The notes below the pieces were generated by a model. The model was not told where the DNA came from, did no database searches, and worked only from the letters and a program-made list of their open reading frames with translations. From Deltaproteobacteria bacterium (GTDB lineage Bacteria; Desulfobacterota; Binatia; HRBIN30; CADEER01), in contig JAJCZJ010000122.1 in assembly GCA_029262455.1 (NCBI GenBank), positions 1 to 64,000 of the forward strand: 64,000 nt of DNA. The letters run 5' to 3'. The translations under genes and the position numbers were made by a program. Positions within the stretch are counted from its first letter, which is position 1. Each line of letters opens with the position of its first letter. Shown in pieces: positions 27,587 to 38,115 of the stretch.

Positions 27587-27615
27587 CCCATACTACCCAC
27601 CCCTACTAGTATGGG
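27587..27615. promoter_or_regulatory. Candidate vapB operator (inverted repeat)
   Basis: CCCATACTA (27587-27595) and TAGTATGGG (27607-27615) are perfect 9-bp inverted arms separated by 11 bp, starting 6 bp upstream of the vapB ATG on the minus strand. The half-site TATGGG also occurs in the palindrome at the second vapBC promoter (49079-49095), supporting recognition by related antitoxins. Confidence 0.65.
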
Positions 27616-27803
27616 CAACCCGTACCACAACTCCCAGCCACGTATCGGCGCATCGGCGCGCTTCGTACTGCCGGCCTCTCTAAGGGCCCGCCACTTCGCA
27701 TTTTCTTTGCGAATCAGCTCGGAGTCGGCACCCGATCTCCGCCCAAGCCTCAGGCTCTTCGGCCAAGAACAACCCTCGGGGAAGTCGTTGGGCTTCCCCC
27801 AAA

Positions 27804-30581
27804 TTGTTTTGCAGTTTCGGTTACTATTGTGCTAGTTGCGCAAGAAGTTTTCGAGGATGTCTGGCTGCGGCCGGGTTGGTATGCCTTGTGTCCTACAGTG
27901 CGCCGGCTGCGTCCGCACAAATGTTGCAGACGCAGCGCGTTGGCATCGATCTCCTGGGTGGCGCGGCGCCCAGTGTGGGCTGCGACTTCGACCTTGGGAC
28001 GGTGGCTCCGCCCCTTGCCGACTTCGACCTCGAGCTTACGGTTGTCTTGGATAGTGACTTTTCGCCGCCGCAGGTGGTCTCGGCCGAGATTGCCACGTGC
28101 AACACCGGTAGCGGCTCGTTTGTCGGTCCCGTACCGGCGACAGTCCAGGTGCAGGTCAATGGCGGTTTCCTCAGTGCGGACTCGGTGATTGCCAGCATCC
28201 CGGGCGGATTGATCGGCAACGCCTCGGGGGGTCGCCTGGCGTTTCATGCAATGTCGACGACTCCTCCATCCGAGGATGCGCTGTTTACGACCGACGGCAC
28301 GCTTGGTGGTCCGGCGATTCAGCTCGCACTTGCCCAGCCTTCCCCTGCCCCAGCTCTCAATCCGCTAGGAGTCTTCCTGGCTCTCGGCGTCTTGATGCTT
28401 CTTGCCTACACACAGTGGAAGAGGGGCCGTTGGCAGGGTTTATCAGCTCTCATTGTGCTCGTGATCGGCGGCACCGCTGTGATCGCCTACGCGGTATTTG
28501 GCGCGCCGGTTGGTATCGATGATCCGGCCGACTCCAATCCTTTGAACGAGCGGGCTGAGCTCCTTGCTGGGTTCGCGATGGAAGAGCAAGGCGGTCTTGC
28601 AGTCCGCGTCGATATCGCCAACCTCGAGCGACCGACCTTTACGCCGACCGTCACTCCCACCGATACCCCGACCGCGACCCCAACGAACACGCCAACGGAT
28701 ACTCCGACACCGACACCAACGGACACGCCAACGGACACTCCGACGCTGACACCAACAGGCACGCCGACGGATACTCCGACACAGACACAATCGGGCACAC
28801 CGACGGATACTCCTACTGCAACGCCGACGAGCACGCCGACGGAGACTCCAACCCAGACTCCGACGGACACACCGACGGATACTCCCACCGATACACCGAC
28901 ACAGACACCGACAGGCACACCGACGGAGACTCCTACGGAGACACCAACCGGTACGCCGACGGATACTCCAACCCAGACACCGACGATCACCCCGACTGAG
29001 ACACCGACGGAAACGCCGACGGATACGCCGACGGAGACTCCTTCGGAGACACCGACAGAAACACCCACGGCTACCCCGACTGCCACACCGAGCAGCACCC
29101 CGGACCCACGATGCAACGGTCTCACCTCCGGCATGACGTGCGACGCAGACGTTGGTGGCGTGCCGAGCACATGCGACAACGGGGCTTGCGCAAGCTGCGA
29201 ACCGATGAGGGATCCTTCCCCCCGGTACGTCGACAACCTGGACGGAACGGTCACCGATCGGACGACGTGTTTCGTATGGGAGAAGAAAGAAGACGCGAGC
29301 GGTCTACACGACAAAGACGACACCTATCCCTGGGCTTGTTACGATCAGGGATCGACTCCGTCTAGCTGCGCAGGGGCTTGCTGGTGCCAACCCGACGCCG
29401 CGTCCGCTGCATCATGCCCGGGTCTAATGGACAATCCTGGCCACCCCGACACCGGATGCGCGGAGTGCACCGGGCCCTTTACCTGTGACGGCAACACTTC
29501 GATGACGGTGCCGCAGTGGGTGAATCAACTAAACGACGTGAGCAACGGCGGCGCCAATTGTTTTGCGGGCTCCTGCAATTGGCGCATGGCCAAGGCTAAT
29601 CCTGGCCCGAAAGAGTTGGAGGACATCCTCGATCCTCCGTGTAACGGCACCGACCCCTGCATCGACCCGATCTTCGGTCCGCTTCCGCCAAACGGTACGC
29701 AAGAGTACTGGTCGGCCACCCTGGGCTCTGGCTTTACTCGCGCTACGGTGGCCGTCAATTCTCGAAGCGGATCGCTGACGAGCCGCGACCGATATCAAGA
29801 CGTGAGGGTTCGAGCCGTGCGAGGCGTGCCGCTTGACCCGTGCACGGGCAAGGTCGATGGGACGGCATGCGACGGGCCCGCGGACTCGGCAGTGCGAACA
29901 TGCTCGAACCAGGCCTGCGGACCCTGTGTGCCGATCGCGAATCCCAATCCCCGCTACGTCGACAACATGGACGGGACGGTCACCGATCGGACGACGTGTT
30001 TCGTATGGGAGAAAAAAGAAGACGCGATCGGTCTACACGACAAGGACGCCACCTACCCCTGGGCTTGTTACGATCAGGGATCCACTCCGTCTACCTGCGC
30101 AGGGGCCTGCTGGTGCCAACCCGACGCCGCGTCCGCTGCGGCATGCGTGGCTCTAATGGATAATCTGGGTCAACCTGATCACGGCTGCGCGCAGTGCACC
30201 GGGGCCTTCACCTGTAACGGCAGCACTTCGATGACGGTGCCGCAGTGGATTAACCAGCTCAACGAGGCGAGCAACGGCGGCATCAATTGCTTTGCGGGTT
30301 CTTGCAATTGGCGCATGGCTAAGGCGGACAACAAACCGCCAGGATTTACTCCTGGCCCGAAAGAATTGGAAGCCATCCTCGATCCTCCGTGTAACGGCAC
30401 CGATCCCTGTATCGACCCGATCTTTGGTCCGCTTCCGCCAGTCGGTGATCAAGAGTACTGGTCGGCGACCGTGGGCTTTGGCAGTACACGTTCTACGGTG
30501 ACTGTCAATTTTCGAAACGGATCGGTGGCGCCCCGTGACCGATATATCGCCAATAGGGTTCGTGCTGTGCGGGGTCCGTAG
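27804..30581 (+). CDS. Surface protein: membrane hairpin, (PT)n linker, two tandem DUF1566/Lcl domains
   Basis: This 925-residue reading begins at TTG 27804 with a signal-like stretch ([21 protein letters not shown]). Residues about 35-170 form a beta-rich domain. Two hydrophobic segments follow ([44 protein letters not shown]); the first resembles a CTERM-type sorting tail placed internally. About 155 residues of TPTDTPT-type repeats (about 279-433) lead to two homologous DUF1566/Lcl-like domains of about 240 residues, each with YVDN(L/M)[30 protein letters not shown] and a closing RVRAVRG. Cys-rich pairs suggest extracytoplasmic disulfides. The start codon is uncertain. Confidence 0.78.
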   Translation: MFCSFGYYCASCARSFRGCLAAAGLVCLVSYSAPAASAQMLQTQRVGIDLLGGAAPSVGCDFDLGTVAPPLADFDLELTVVLDSDFSPPQVVSAEIATCNTGSGSFVGPVPATVQVQVNGGFLSADSVIASIPGGLIGNASGGRLAFHAMSTTPPSEDALFTTDGTLGGPAIQLALAQPSPAPALNPLGVFLALGVLMLLAYTQWKRGRWQGLSALIVLVIGGTAVIAYAVFGAPVGIDDPADSNPLNERAELLAGFAMEEQGGLAVRVDIANLERPTFTPTVTPTDTPTATPTNTPTDTPTPTPTDTPTDTPTLTPTGTPTDTPTQTQSGTPTDTPTATPTSTPTETPTQTPTDTPTDTPTDTPTQTPTGTPTETPTETPTGTPTDTPTQTPTITPTETPTETPTDTPTETPSETPTETPTATPTATPSSTPDPRCNGLTSGMTCDADVGGVPSTCDNGACASCEPMRDPSPRYVDNLDGTVTDRTTCFVWEKKEDASGLHDKDDTYPWACYDQGSTPSSCAGACWCQPDAASAASCPGLMDNPGHPDTGCAECTGPFTCDGNTSMTVPQWVNQLNDVSNGGANCFAGSCNWRMAKANPGPKELEDILDPPCNGTDPCIDPIFGPLPPNGTQEYWSATLGSGFTRATVAVNSRSGSLTSRDRYQDVRVRAVRGVPLDPCTGKVDGTACDGPADSAVRTCSNQACGPCVPIANPNPRYVDNMDGTVTDRTTCFVWEKKEDAIGLHDKDATYPWACYDQGSTPSTCAGACWCQPDAASAAACVALMDNLGQPDHGCAQCTGAFTCNGSTSMTVPQWINQLNEASNGGINCFAGSCNWRMAKADNKPPGFTPGPKELEAILDPPCNGTDPCIDPIFGPLPPVGDQEYWSATVGFGSTRSTVTVNFRNGSVAPRDRYIANRVRAVRGP

Positions 30582-30871
30582 GAGGGCCCGGGGCCAATCT
30601 TAGAATAGCTACCAACGCTGAAGTTGACGCCAGCTGCGAGCACCACACGCCAACGCTGGAATGCAACAAATCTCCAACTAATTGGGCTATCCGCTCCGCT
30701 GTGCTCTCTGCAGTACTATCCGCTTCTCTTGCAATAGTTCAATTGCAGTCGTAAAACCGCAGCTCACGATGATCTAGTTGGGTAAGAAACGCCCTTGAAC
30801 CGGGATGCTTCAGGGAATTGTGATCAAGGTTCTTCGGCGCCTTCGACCAGATGGTGAGGGAGAAGCAACGC

Positions 30872-33800
30872 ATGGCACACGACCTGACGATCTCTTCGCT
30901 TCTTCGCTCCTCCTTCCGGCGATCCTCCCGCCGAACTCTCGCCGCAACCGCGATCACTACGCTCATTGTCGCGACAGCGAGCACGAGCGCAGCAGCTCCG
31001 TTGGACCCCGCGGCGTTCACCTCGCTCGGAGCGTGGCCGGTCGCTGACGGTACCTACACGATCGACTCCGATGCACTCACGCTGAACGGACCCGGTGGGA
31101 TGTTCACCGGAGTTCTCAGCAGCGGCATCGCAGTATTCACGTTCGACAGTATCAGCGTAAGCGCTGGGCAAATCGTTCTCGGCCAGGGATGCGCGCGTCC
31201 CGCGGCTCTCCTGTCGAAGGCGGGTCTAACGGTGCTTGGGCTCATCGATTTCAACGGAGGCGTCGGCGTGGAAGGCGCGGGCGGCGTGGGCGGCGGCGGC
31301 GTTCGTGGTTGCGGCGGCAACGCCGGCGGAGCACCCGCCAGCGGGTGCTCCTTTTGCAATGGCAGCCCTGGCGCGGGTAGCGGTGGCGGCAACGCCAGCG
31401 GTTCGCGGGGCGGCGGCGGCGGCGGGTTTGGCGGGTTCGGCGGCGGCGGGCAAGGTGGCGGCTCCGGCGGCGGGACCTATGGCGATATCCAAGTTTCGCT
31501 CGACGGCGGCAGCGGCGGAGGTGGAGCCGGACGACTTACGAGCCCCGCATTCGGTGGAGGGGGCGGAGGAGGAGCCCTCGAGTTGGGAGCTATCGGCTCA
31601 GTGACCGTTAGCAGTGGCGGTCTGGTTCGGGCGAACGGCGGCCCCAGCAGCCAGGGTGGAGGCGGAAATTCCGGCGGCGGCGGTAGCGGGGGAGGCATCT
31701 TGGTTCACGGGATGAACGTCAACCTCTTTAGCGAGCCGAGCATCACTGCCGTCGGCGGTGCCGGTCGTGCCGGCGGCGGCAACGGCGGCGGCGGCGGCGG
31801 CGGCGGGCGAGTCGCAATCGTCGCACAGCTCCTCGCCGGGATGAGCAATGTCAATGTCGACGGTGGCATCGCCGCGAAAGCGGGCTTCGCCGGGGATGGT
31901 GCCGACGGCAGCATCGTCGCTAATGTTACGACGACCGCGACGCCAACCGTCACGCAGACGCCCACCGAGACGCCGACATTCACGCCGACCTCCACGCCCA
32001 CCGAAACGCCGACACATACACCGACTCAGACCGGTGGCACATCGACTCCGACCAGCACACCAACCGACACACCGACCGAAACCCCTACAGAGACCCCGAC
32101 CCACACGCCGACGCAAACGCCGACGGCAACAATGACCAATACTCCGGACCTTGACGGGCTGCTGTCGCCCGACGACTTCACCTCGCTCGGGCCGTGGCCG
32201 GTCACGGGCGGTACGTACACGATCGACTCTGACGCACTCACGCTGAACGGGCCCGGCGGGAATTTCACCGGAGTTCTCAGCGGCGGCATCGCCGTGTTCA
32301 CTTTCGACAGCATTACGATAGGAGCCGGCCAGACCGTCGAAGCTCACGGATGCTCGCGTCCGGTGGCGCTCCTATCGAAGTTGGATCTATCGGTGCTGGG
32401 CCTGATCGACCTCGACGGAGGTACCGGTGCGCAAGGCGCGGGCGGCGGTGGCGCCCGTGGCTGCGGCGGCGACGCCGGCGGAGCACCCGCCAGCGGGTGC
32501 TCCTTTTGCAGTGGCAGCCCTGGCGCGGGTAGCGGCGGCGGCGGCGCCAGCGGTTCGCGGGGCGGCGGCGGCGGCGGGTTCGGCGGCGCGGGCGGCGGCG
32601 GGCAGGATGGAGGCGCCGGCGGTCCGCTCTATGGCGATCTCCTGTTTGCACTTGAGGGAGGCAGCGGCGGTGGTGGAGCCGGAATGTTGCAGGCAAACCC
32701 AGCGTTCGGAGGAGGAGGAGGAGGAGGAGCCGTCGAGTTGGGAGCCGCCGGCTCGATGACTGTTGGCAGCGGCGGTCTCGTTCGGGCGAACGGCGGCGCC
32801 AGCGGCCAGGCCGCATCCGGAAACTCTGGTGGTGGAGGTAGCGGCGGTGGCATCCTCGCCCACGCCCCGAGCGTCACCCTCTCGAGCGTGCCGAGCCTCA
32901 CTGCGATCGGCGGTGCCGGTCGCGCTGGCGACAGCAACGGCGGCGGCGGTGGTGGTGGCGGGCGAATCGTTATCGTCACGGACAACCTTTCCGGGATGGC
33001 CAATGTGGACTTATCCGGCGGAATCGCCGCGAAAGTTTTCTTCGCCGACGACGGCTCCGACGGGGACTTGACCCTCCGGAGCCTGTCGAGCCCAACGCCA
33101 ACTTCTACGCCGACTCAGACCCCGACTCAGACACCGACGGACACACCGACAGACACGCCGACGGACACGCCGACACAGACTCCGACCGATATACCGACCC
33201 AGACTCCGACGGACACACCCACACACACACCGACGGACACACCGACTCACACTCCCACGTACACACCAACTCAGACCCCGACGGACACACCGAGCCTGAC
33301 CCCGACGGACACCCCTACTCACACTCCCACAGAGACGCCAACCATTACCCCGACCGAGACTCCAACCGACACCCCGACCGACACACCAACCCAGACACCA
33401 ACTGATACACCAACCGACACGCCGACACAGACCCCGACCGATACACCAACCAACACACCGACCGAGACTCCAACCCAGACCCCGACCGATACACCGACTC
33501 ACACCCCGACCGACACCCCGACCAACACCCCGACCGACACACCGACCCAGACGCCGACGGATACGCCGACCGACACCCCGACGGACACGCCGACCAACAC
33601 CCCGACGGATACACCGACCCAGACCCCGACCGACACACCGACCAACACCCCGACCGACACACCAACCGAAACGCCCACACAGACTCCGACCAACACACCA
33701 ACAGCCACACCTACACCAATGGATGTGGACAACGATGGCGTCCCCGATCCAATCGAGGAGTCGGGACCGAACGGCGGCGACTCGAACGGCGACGGCACAG

Positions 33801-34378
33801 CCGATTCGCAGCAGGCCAACGTCTCAACGTTGCCCTTGCCGAACGGCAACTTCGTGACGATGGTGGCATCCGGAGGCTGTGGGGAAACCCGCGAGGTGGA
33901 AACGGTCAGCGAAGAGCAGGTTGGCGACGATCCGCAATTCCTCTATCCGCTCGGCTTGGTCGCGTTCGTGCTTCCGTGCACGAGTGCCGACATCACGTTA
34001 CTGTTCCACGGGGTTCCCGACCTATCCCAGGCCATCTACCGCAAGTTCGGTCCAGTAGCGCCGGCGTTTGGTGCCCCACAATTCTACACACTCCCCGGCG
34101 TCACCTTCGGAACGACACTGATCGCCGGGCAAACCGTGGCTACCGCGTCATTCTCGTTGACGGACGGCCTGCTCGGCGACGACACTCCCGCCGGCGACGG
34201 AATCGTCGATCAGGGTGGTCCGGCACTTCCCGGTATCGCCATGGCCCCAACACTCACGCCCTCGACGCTCGGAGTCGGGGTGCTCACCCTCATGTTACTC
34301 GGATTCTTCGCGATTGTGCGGCTCAGAGCCGAACGACCGATCCTCAACCCGACAAGGACCAGAAGGAGCTCGACGTAA
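30872..34378 (+). CDS. Large Gly-rich, (PT)n surface protein with duplicated module and CTERM-like tail
   Basis: This 1168-residue protein starts at ATG 30872, chosen over 30851 because AGGGAG lies 9 bp upstream. A signal-like stretch runs [21 protein letters not shown]. Two copies of a module of about 350 residues start FTSLG(A/P)WPV... [15 protein letters not shown] and continue into beta-helix-like sequence. Each then runs into Gly-rich sequence with a shared [11 protein letters not shown] phrase. (PT)n tracts follow the modules (nt about 31936-32150 and 33091-33720). The C-terminus ([32 protein letters not shown]) has a hydrophobic helix then Arg, like a CTERM sorting signal. It is likely anchored or exported to the surface; no enzyme motif was seen. 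Confidence 0.8.
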   Translation: MAHDLTISSLLRSSFRRSSRRTLAATAITTLIVATASTSAAAPLDPAAFTSLGAWPVADGTYTIDSDALTLNGPGGMFTGVLSSGIAVFTFDSISVSAGQIVLGQGCARPAALLSKAGLTVLGLIDFNGGVGVEGAGGVGGGGVRGCGGNAGGAPASGCSFCNGSPGAGSGGGNASGSRGGGGGGFGGFGGGGQGGGSGGGTYGDIQVSLDGGSGGGGAGRLTSPAFGGGGGGGALELGAIGSVTVSSGGLVRANGGPSSQGGGGNSGGGGSGGGILVHGMNVNLFSEPSITAVGGAGRAGGGNGGGGGGGGRVAIVAQLLAGMSNVNVDGGIAAKAGFAGDGADGSIVANVTTTATPTVTQTPTETPTFTPTSTPTETPTHTPTQTGGTSTPTSTPTDTPTETPTETPTHTPTQTPTATMTNTPDLDGLLSPDDFTSLGPWPVTGGTYTIDSDALTLNGPGGNFTGVLSGGIAVFTFDSITIGAGQTVEAHGCSRPVALLSKLDLSVLGLIDLDGGTGAQGAGGGGARGCGGDAGGAPASGCSFCSGSPGAGSGGGGASGSRGGGGGGFGGAGGGGQDGGAGGPLYGDLLFALEGGSGGGGAGMLQANPAFGGGGGGGAVELGAAGSMTVGSGGLVRANGGASGQAASGNSGGGGSGGGILAHAPSVTLSSVPSLTAIGGAGRAGDSNGGGGGGGGRIVIVTDNLSGMANVDLSGGIAAKVFFADDGSDGDLTLRSLSSPTPTSTPTQTPTQTPTDTPTDTPTDTPTQTPTDIPTQTPTDTPTHTPTDTPTHTPTYTPTQTPTDTPSLTPTDTPTHTPTETPTITPTETPTDTPTDTPTQTPTDTPTDTPTQTPTDTPTNTPTETPTQTPTDTPTHTPTDTPTNTPTDTPTQTPTDTPTDTPTDTPTNTPTDTPTQTPTDTPTNTPTDTPTETPTQTPTNTPTATPTPMDVDNDGVPDPIEESGPNGGDSNGDGTADSQQANVSTLPLPNGNFVTMVASGGCGETREVETVSEEQVGDDPQFLYPLGLVAFVLPCTSADITLLFHGVPDLSQAIYRKFGPVAPAFGAPQFYTLPGVTFGTTLIAGQTVATASFSLTDGLLGDDTPAGDGIVDQGGPALPGIAMAPTLTPSTLGVGVLTLMLLGFFAIVRLRAERPILNPTRTRRSST
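31328..31355 (+). terminator. Intragenic terminator-like hairpin, copy 1
   Basis: Perfect 11-bp arms GGAGCACCCGC and GCGGGTGCTCC with a 2-nt centre (CA) are followed by TTTT, inside the first Gly-rich module. The steric minimum for an RNA loop would open the inner pairs, leaving a 9-10 bp GC-rich stem. The T tract is short. A second copy lies at 32480-32507. Confidence 0.4.
32480..32507 (+). terminator. Intragenic terminator-like hairpin, copy 2
   Basis: This has the same arms, centre and TTTT as at 31328-31355, in the equivalent position of the second module. Conservation could reflect recent module duplication or selection on the encoded GAPASGCSF phrase rather than on RNA structure. Confidence 0.4.
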
Positions 34379-34576
34379 TCCTACGATCCAACGCGTCGGC
34401 TCGCTTGCTGAGCTCGCGGGCAACATCCGGACGACATCAACGTTGCGATCCTCATTCCGGCCAGCACGCGGACAACGACCAAGTGAAGTACGCCTCGCCC
34501 GCTTGCGCTCAGCGCAGCCGAGGCCCTGCTGACGGGGCCCGCTGTCTCCTTGTCGGTGCGCGCAGTGTGATCCGAC

Positions 34577-36265
34577 TCAGCCCTTCTTCTCCATGCGAGC
34601 CCAGGCATCACGCAAAGTCACGGTTCGGTTGAACACCAAAGCTCCGGGCTTTGCGTCGACTTCGTCGGCGCAGAAATAGCCGAGCCTTTCGAACTGCACC
34701 GTCTCACCGGGTTTGACGCCGGCGAGTGCCGGTTCGAGGAAGCAGCGCGGGCGCACTTCCAGCGAATTCGGGTTGATTGTCTCCGTGAAGTCCGCGTCTT
34801 TGCCTGCGGCTTCGGGGTTCTCGACCTCGAACAGACGATCATAGAGACGCACCTCCGCCTCGACCGCATGCTCGGCGGACACCCAATGCAGCGTGCCTTT
34901 TACTTTGCGACCGTCCGGTGAGTCACCGCCTCGCGTCGCCGGATCATAGGTGCAGCGCAGCTCGACAATCTCACCCGCATCGTCCTTGATCACTTCGTTG
35001 CAGGTGATGAAGTACGCATAGCGCAACCGCACTTCGCGGCCCGGCGCCAGCCGGAAGAACTTGCGCGGCGCATCTTCGCGGAAATCTTCCCGCTCGATAT
35101 ACAGCACCTTGGAAAACGGCACCTTGCGCGAACCGGCACCGGGATCTTCCGGGTTGTTCACCGCATCGAGCTCATCCGACTCGCCTTCGGGATAGTTGTC
35201 GATGACGACGCGAAGCGGATCTATTACGGCCATATAGCGGTTGGAAACTGAATTTAGATGCTCGCGCACCGCATGCTCGAGCATGGCGACATCCACCGTG
35301 CTATCGCGCTTGGCAATCCCGATGCGCTCACAAAACGCGCGAATCGCTTCCGGCGGATAGCCGCGGCGACGCAGCCCGGCGATCGTCGGCATGCGCGGAT
35401 CGGTCCAACCATCGACGTGCTTCTCCGCAACCAGCCGCAGCAACTTGCGCTTACTCAACACCGTGTAGTTGAGGTTCAGCCGCGCGAATTCGATCTGCTG
35501 CGGATGGCTCGGTGTCTCCAACTCGTCGAGTACCCAGTTGTACAAGGGCCGGTGGTCTTCGAACTCGAGCGTGCAGAGGGAATGCGTGATCTTCTCCTCT
35601 GCATCAGAGAGGCAATGCGTGTAGTCGTACATCGGATAGATACACCACTTGTCGCCGGTGCGGTGATGCGTGACGCGACGAATCCGATACAGCGTCGGGT
35701 CGCGCATATTGATGTTGCCGGAGGCCATGTCGATCTTGGCGCGCAGCACGTGCGTGCCGTCCTCGAACTCGCCGGCGCGCATGCGGCGAAAGAGGTCCAA
35801 GTTCTCTTCGACCGATCGGTCCCGGTGCGGACTGTTCTTTCCCGGCTCCGTCAACGTACCGCGGTACTCGCGGATCTCCTCGGCGCTCAAGCTATCGACG
35901 TAGGCTTTGCCCTTTTCGATCAGGCGTTCGGCGTAAGCGTAAAGCAATTCGAAGTAGTCCGAGGCAAAGAACTCGTTCTCGCCCCACTCGAAGCCGAGCC
36001 AGCGCACATCGCGTTTGATCGAGTCGACGAACTCGGTGTCCTCTTTGGCGGGATTGGTATCGTCGAAGCGGAGATGGCATTTGCCGCCGTATTCCGACGC
36101 CACGCCAAAATTGAGGCAGATCGATTTGGCGTGACCGATATGCAAATACCCATTCGGCTCTGGGGGAAAGCGAGTTGCCACCCGACCGCCGTGCTTTCCG
36201 GAGCGACCATCATCGTCGATGATCGATCGGATAAAGTCCTTGGAATGTTTTTCGTCGTCGCTCAT
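34577..36265 (-). CDS. glnS: Glutaminyl-tRNA synthetase
   Basis: This 562-residue class I synthetase charges tRNA-Gln. The HIGH motif appears as [16 protein letters not shown] near residue 40 and the KMSKR-type loop as [11 protein letters not shown]. The [10 protein letters not shown] segment, the [12 protein letters not shown] motif and the C-terminal anticodon-binding beta-barrels ([25 protein letters not shown]) are all in place. ATG 36265 is preferred to a GTG 12 bp upstream. Presence of GlnS means the organism need not rely on GatCAB for Gln-tRNA. Confidence 0.97.
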   Translation of the reverse strand: MSDDEKHSKDFIRSIIDDDGRSGKHGGRVATRFPPEPNGYLHIGHAKSICLNFGVASEYGGKCHLRFDDTNPAKEDTEFVDSIKRDVRWLGFEWGENEFFASDYFELLYAYAERLIEKGKAYVDSLSAEEIREYRGTLTEPGKNSPHRDRSVEENLDLFRRMRAGEFEDGTHVLRAKIDMASGNINMRDPTLYRIRRVTHHRTGDKWCIYPMYDYTHCLSDAEEKITHSLCTLEFEDHRPLYNWVLDELETPSHPQQIEFARLNLNYTVLSKRKLLRLVAEKHVDGWTDPRMPTIAGLRRRGYPPEAIRAFCERIGIAKRDSTVDVAMLEHAVREHLNSVSNRYMAVIDPLRVVIDNYPEGESDELDAVNNPEDPGAGSRKVPFSKVLYIEREDFREDAPRKFFRLAPGREVRLRYAYFITCNEVIKDDAGEIVELRCTYDPATRGGDSPDGRKVKGTLHWVSAEHAVEAEVRLYDRLFEVENPEAAGKDADFTETINPNSLEVRPRCFLEPALAGVKPGETVQFERLGYFCADEVDAKPGALVFNRTVTLRDAWARMEKKG

Positions 36266-36406
36266 TTTCGTTTCCACCGCCTCACCGCAACCGCTTTACG
36301 CCAAACAAGGCACGAAATCGACCGGAGCATAGCACCCAGCCGTGTACATCGGTCGGGGAATTCTCTACGAGGGTAGAATCCAGCAACCGCAAGGACGGCC
36401 CGACCC

Positions 36407-37213
36407 ATGATCCGATTCGAGCAACCAGGCGATCACCCGCACGTCGCCGTCGTCACCATCGACCGCCCCGAGCGCGCCAACTCGCTCAACCTTTCGATGC
36501 TGCGCGAGCTTGCCGAATCCTGGCGCCGCATCGCCGCTGACCGACAAATCCGCTGCGCGGTGCTGACAGGGGCCGGTGACCGAGCCTTCTGCGGCGGAAT
36601 GGACATGAAGAGCACGATTCCAGCCTCACAGCGTTTAGCGCGCGGCGAGCAGATCGATGCTGCCGAATTCGAGGGACTGCGCTCGGTCGCAACCGCCCTG
36701 CTCGCCGGATTCGATCTCGCCACTCCGCTGATCGCGGCCATCAACGGCCACGCCCGCGCCGGTGGCTTCGATCTGATGCTCGCTTCCGAGCTGCGCTACT
36801 CCGTACCGGACGCAACCTACGCGCTCGAAGAAGTCGCTCTCGGTCTCTACCCAACCGGCAACGCAACGGTGCTGTTGCCGCGCCAGATCCCTTGGGTTCA
36901 CGCCAACGAGATCCTCCTCAGCGGCAAACCGATCGACGCCGGGCGGGCGCAGGAGATCGGACTCATCAACGAGATCGTGCCCGCCGAAGAGCTGATGCCG
37001 CGCGCGCTCGCGATGGCCGACACAATTGCCGGCAACGCCCCGCTCGCCGTACGCGCAACGCGCGATGGCGTGCGCCAGATCATCGGCCGACCGCTCGACG
37101 AAGGCTACGTCCTACAAGAGAAGTTCGGATCGCCGCTGCGCAAGTCCAACGACGCCCGCGAAGCGCAACGCGCATTCGTCGAAAAACGCCGCCCCAAATT
37201 CAAGGGAGAGTAG
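36407..37213 (+). CDS. Enoyl-CoA hydratase/isomerase family protein
   Basis: This 268-residue crotonase-fold protein has HVAVVTIDRPERANSLNLSML at the start and the oxyanion-hole segments CAVLTGAGDRAFCGGMDMKS and AAINGHARAGGFDLMLASELRY. The Glu usually found after the GG.DL helix is present in the SELRY context. The substrate is uncertain because the family spans hydratases, isomerases and decarboxylases. It is divergent from glnS and followed by repeat DNA. Confidence 0.9.
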   Translation: MIRFEQPGDHPHVAVVTIDRPERANSLNLSMLRELAESWRRIAADRQIRCAVLTGAGDRAFCGGMDMKSTIPASQRLARGEQIDAAEFEGLRSVATALLAGFDLATPLIAAINGHARAGGFDLMLASELRYSVPDATYALEEVALGLYPTGNATVLLPRQIPWVHANEILLSGKPIDAGRAQEIGLINEIVPAEELMPRALAMADTIAGNAPLAVRATRDGVRQIIGRPLDEGYVLQEKFGSPLRKSNDAREAQRAFVEKRRPKFKGE

Positions 37214-37262
37214 AAGCGAGTCGTGGAGCAATTCGATTTCCAAAGGAGCTTTGAGCCTCCTC

Positions 37263-37447
37263 GCCAGGCCTGGGGTACTCCGTACCCCGCACGCGAAAGC
37301 ACTGCGGCACAAGGGCAAGAAGGAAGTTGGCGTTTCGATCCCCTCACCCTTAACCCTCTCCCGGAGGTAGAGGGGAAGGCTTTCGGGTTATCCGCTGTAG
37401 GTCAGGTCGCGGATCATTTCTCTTTTCCGTACCCCGTACCCCGTCAC
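37263..37447. repeat. Composite dispersed repeat block
   Basis: The block contains, in order: a GTACTCCGTACCCC run, the inverse of copy A (37304-37367), the inverse of the 15888-15953 element (37377-37427) and a GTACCCC run to 37447. It shows that the elements found separately at 140-203 and 15871-15953 belong to one modular repeat. Confidence 0.8.
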
Positions 37448-37470
37448 GCGTTTATCGCCGCTCCCACTCC

Positions 37471-38037
37471 TCAGCGGTGCGCGCTCTTCAGCATCGACAC
37501 GAACGCTTCGCGCTGCGCCTCGAGGGTCTTTTCGGGTCCGGTCGCCTTTAGGAACCACGGACCACCCGGCCCCTCGACAACCGCTCCCAGCAACAGCGAA
37601 TTGGGCTGTGGCTCTTTCGGCCCCATTCCCATGCGCCCCGCCTTGAGAGTCCCCGCAGCACTCAGCATCGTTACCGCGAAACCCGACTGCTCGAAATAGT
37701 CACGCTTCGGCTCACTTCCAGCCTGTAATTCGATCTGCCCGAGCCAGCGCACGAGATTGTCCTCGATGCGCCCCCCCTGGCCCTCACCGAAATGAAACAC
37801 CGCCAGCTCGGCATCGCCCGCGGGACCCGGGATCGTCAACTGTGCGGCTCGCATTCTCGATTTCGGCGTGGTCGGGTTCCAAGCAACCGGTACTTCCACT
37901 TTGAGCCCTTTGGCCTCGACGATTCGCCCGCCCAGAAGCTTTCCAGCGAGCGAACCAGACGGCTTCGATCCACCATCGCAACCACATAGTGCGACGCTCA
38001 GAGCCAGGGCTCCAATCCATCCATGTCTTACGGTCAT
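37471..38037 (-). CDS. Lipoprotein of unknown function
   Basis: This 188-residue protein starts at the third of three consecutive ATGs (38037), with AGAGGG 6 bp upstream. The lipobox is VALCGC, modified Cys20. The mature part begins GGSKPSGSLAGKLLGGRIVEAKGLKVEVPVAWN and includes AELAVFHFGEGQGGRIEDNLVRWLGQI and a terminal SMLKSAHR. No catalytic motif or known family was recognised with confidence; it resembles small 'hypothetical' lipoproteins seen in many delta-type genomes. Confidence 0.75.
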   Translation of the reverse strand: MTVRHGWIGALALSVALCGCDGGSKPSGSLAGKLLGGRIVEAKGLKVEVPVAWNPTTPKSRMRAAQLTIPGPAGDAELAVFHFGEGQGGRIEDNLVRWLGQIELQAGSEPKRDYFEQSGFAVTMLSAAGTLKAGRMGMGPKEPQPNSLLLGAVVEGPGGPWFLKATGPEKTLEAQREAFVSMLKSAHR

Positions 38038-38115
38038 CATCATCCCTCTTTGAACGAAAATCATCGCGCTACACCGCCGCACGAGGCCTGCTGCCCCGCA
38101 AGATACAGCGGGACG

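Noticed and set aside
28487-29323. Minus-strand frame encoding a (GVSV)n repeat protein
   Set aside because: It is the reverse reading of the (PT)n-coding tract in the 27804-30581 gene; no start signal or flanking protein-like sequence.
35258-36376. A 372-codon open frame on the plus strand
   Set aside because: It is antisense to glnS, whose identity is certain.
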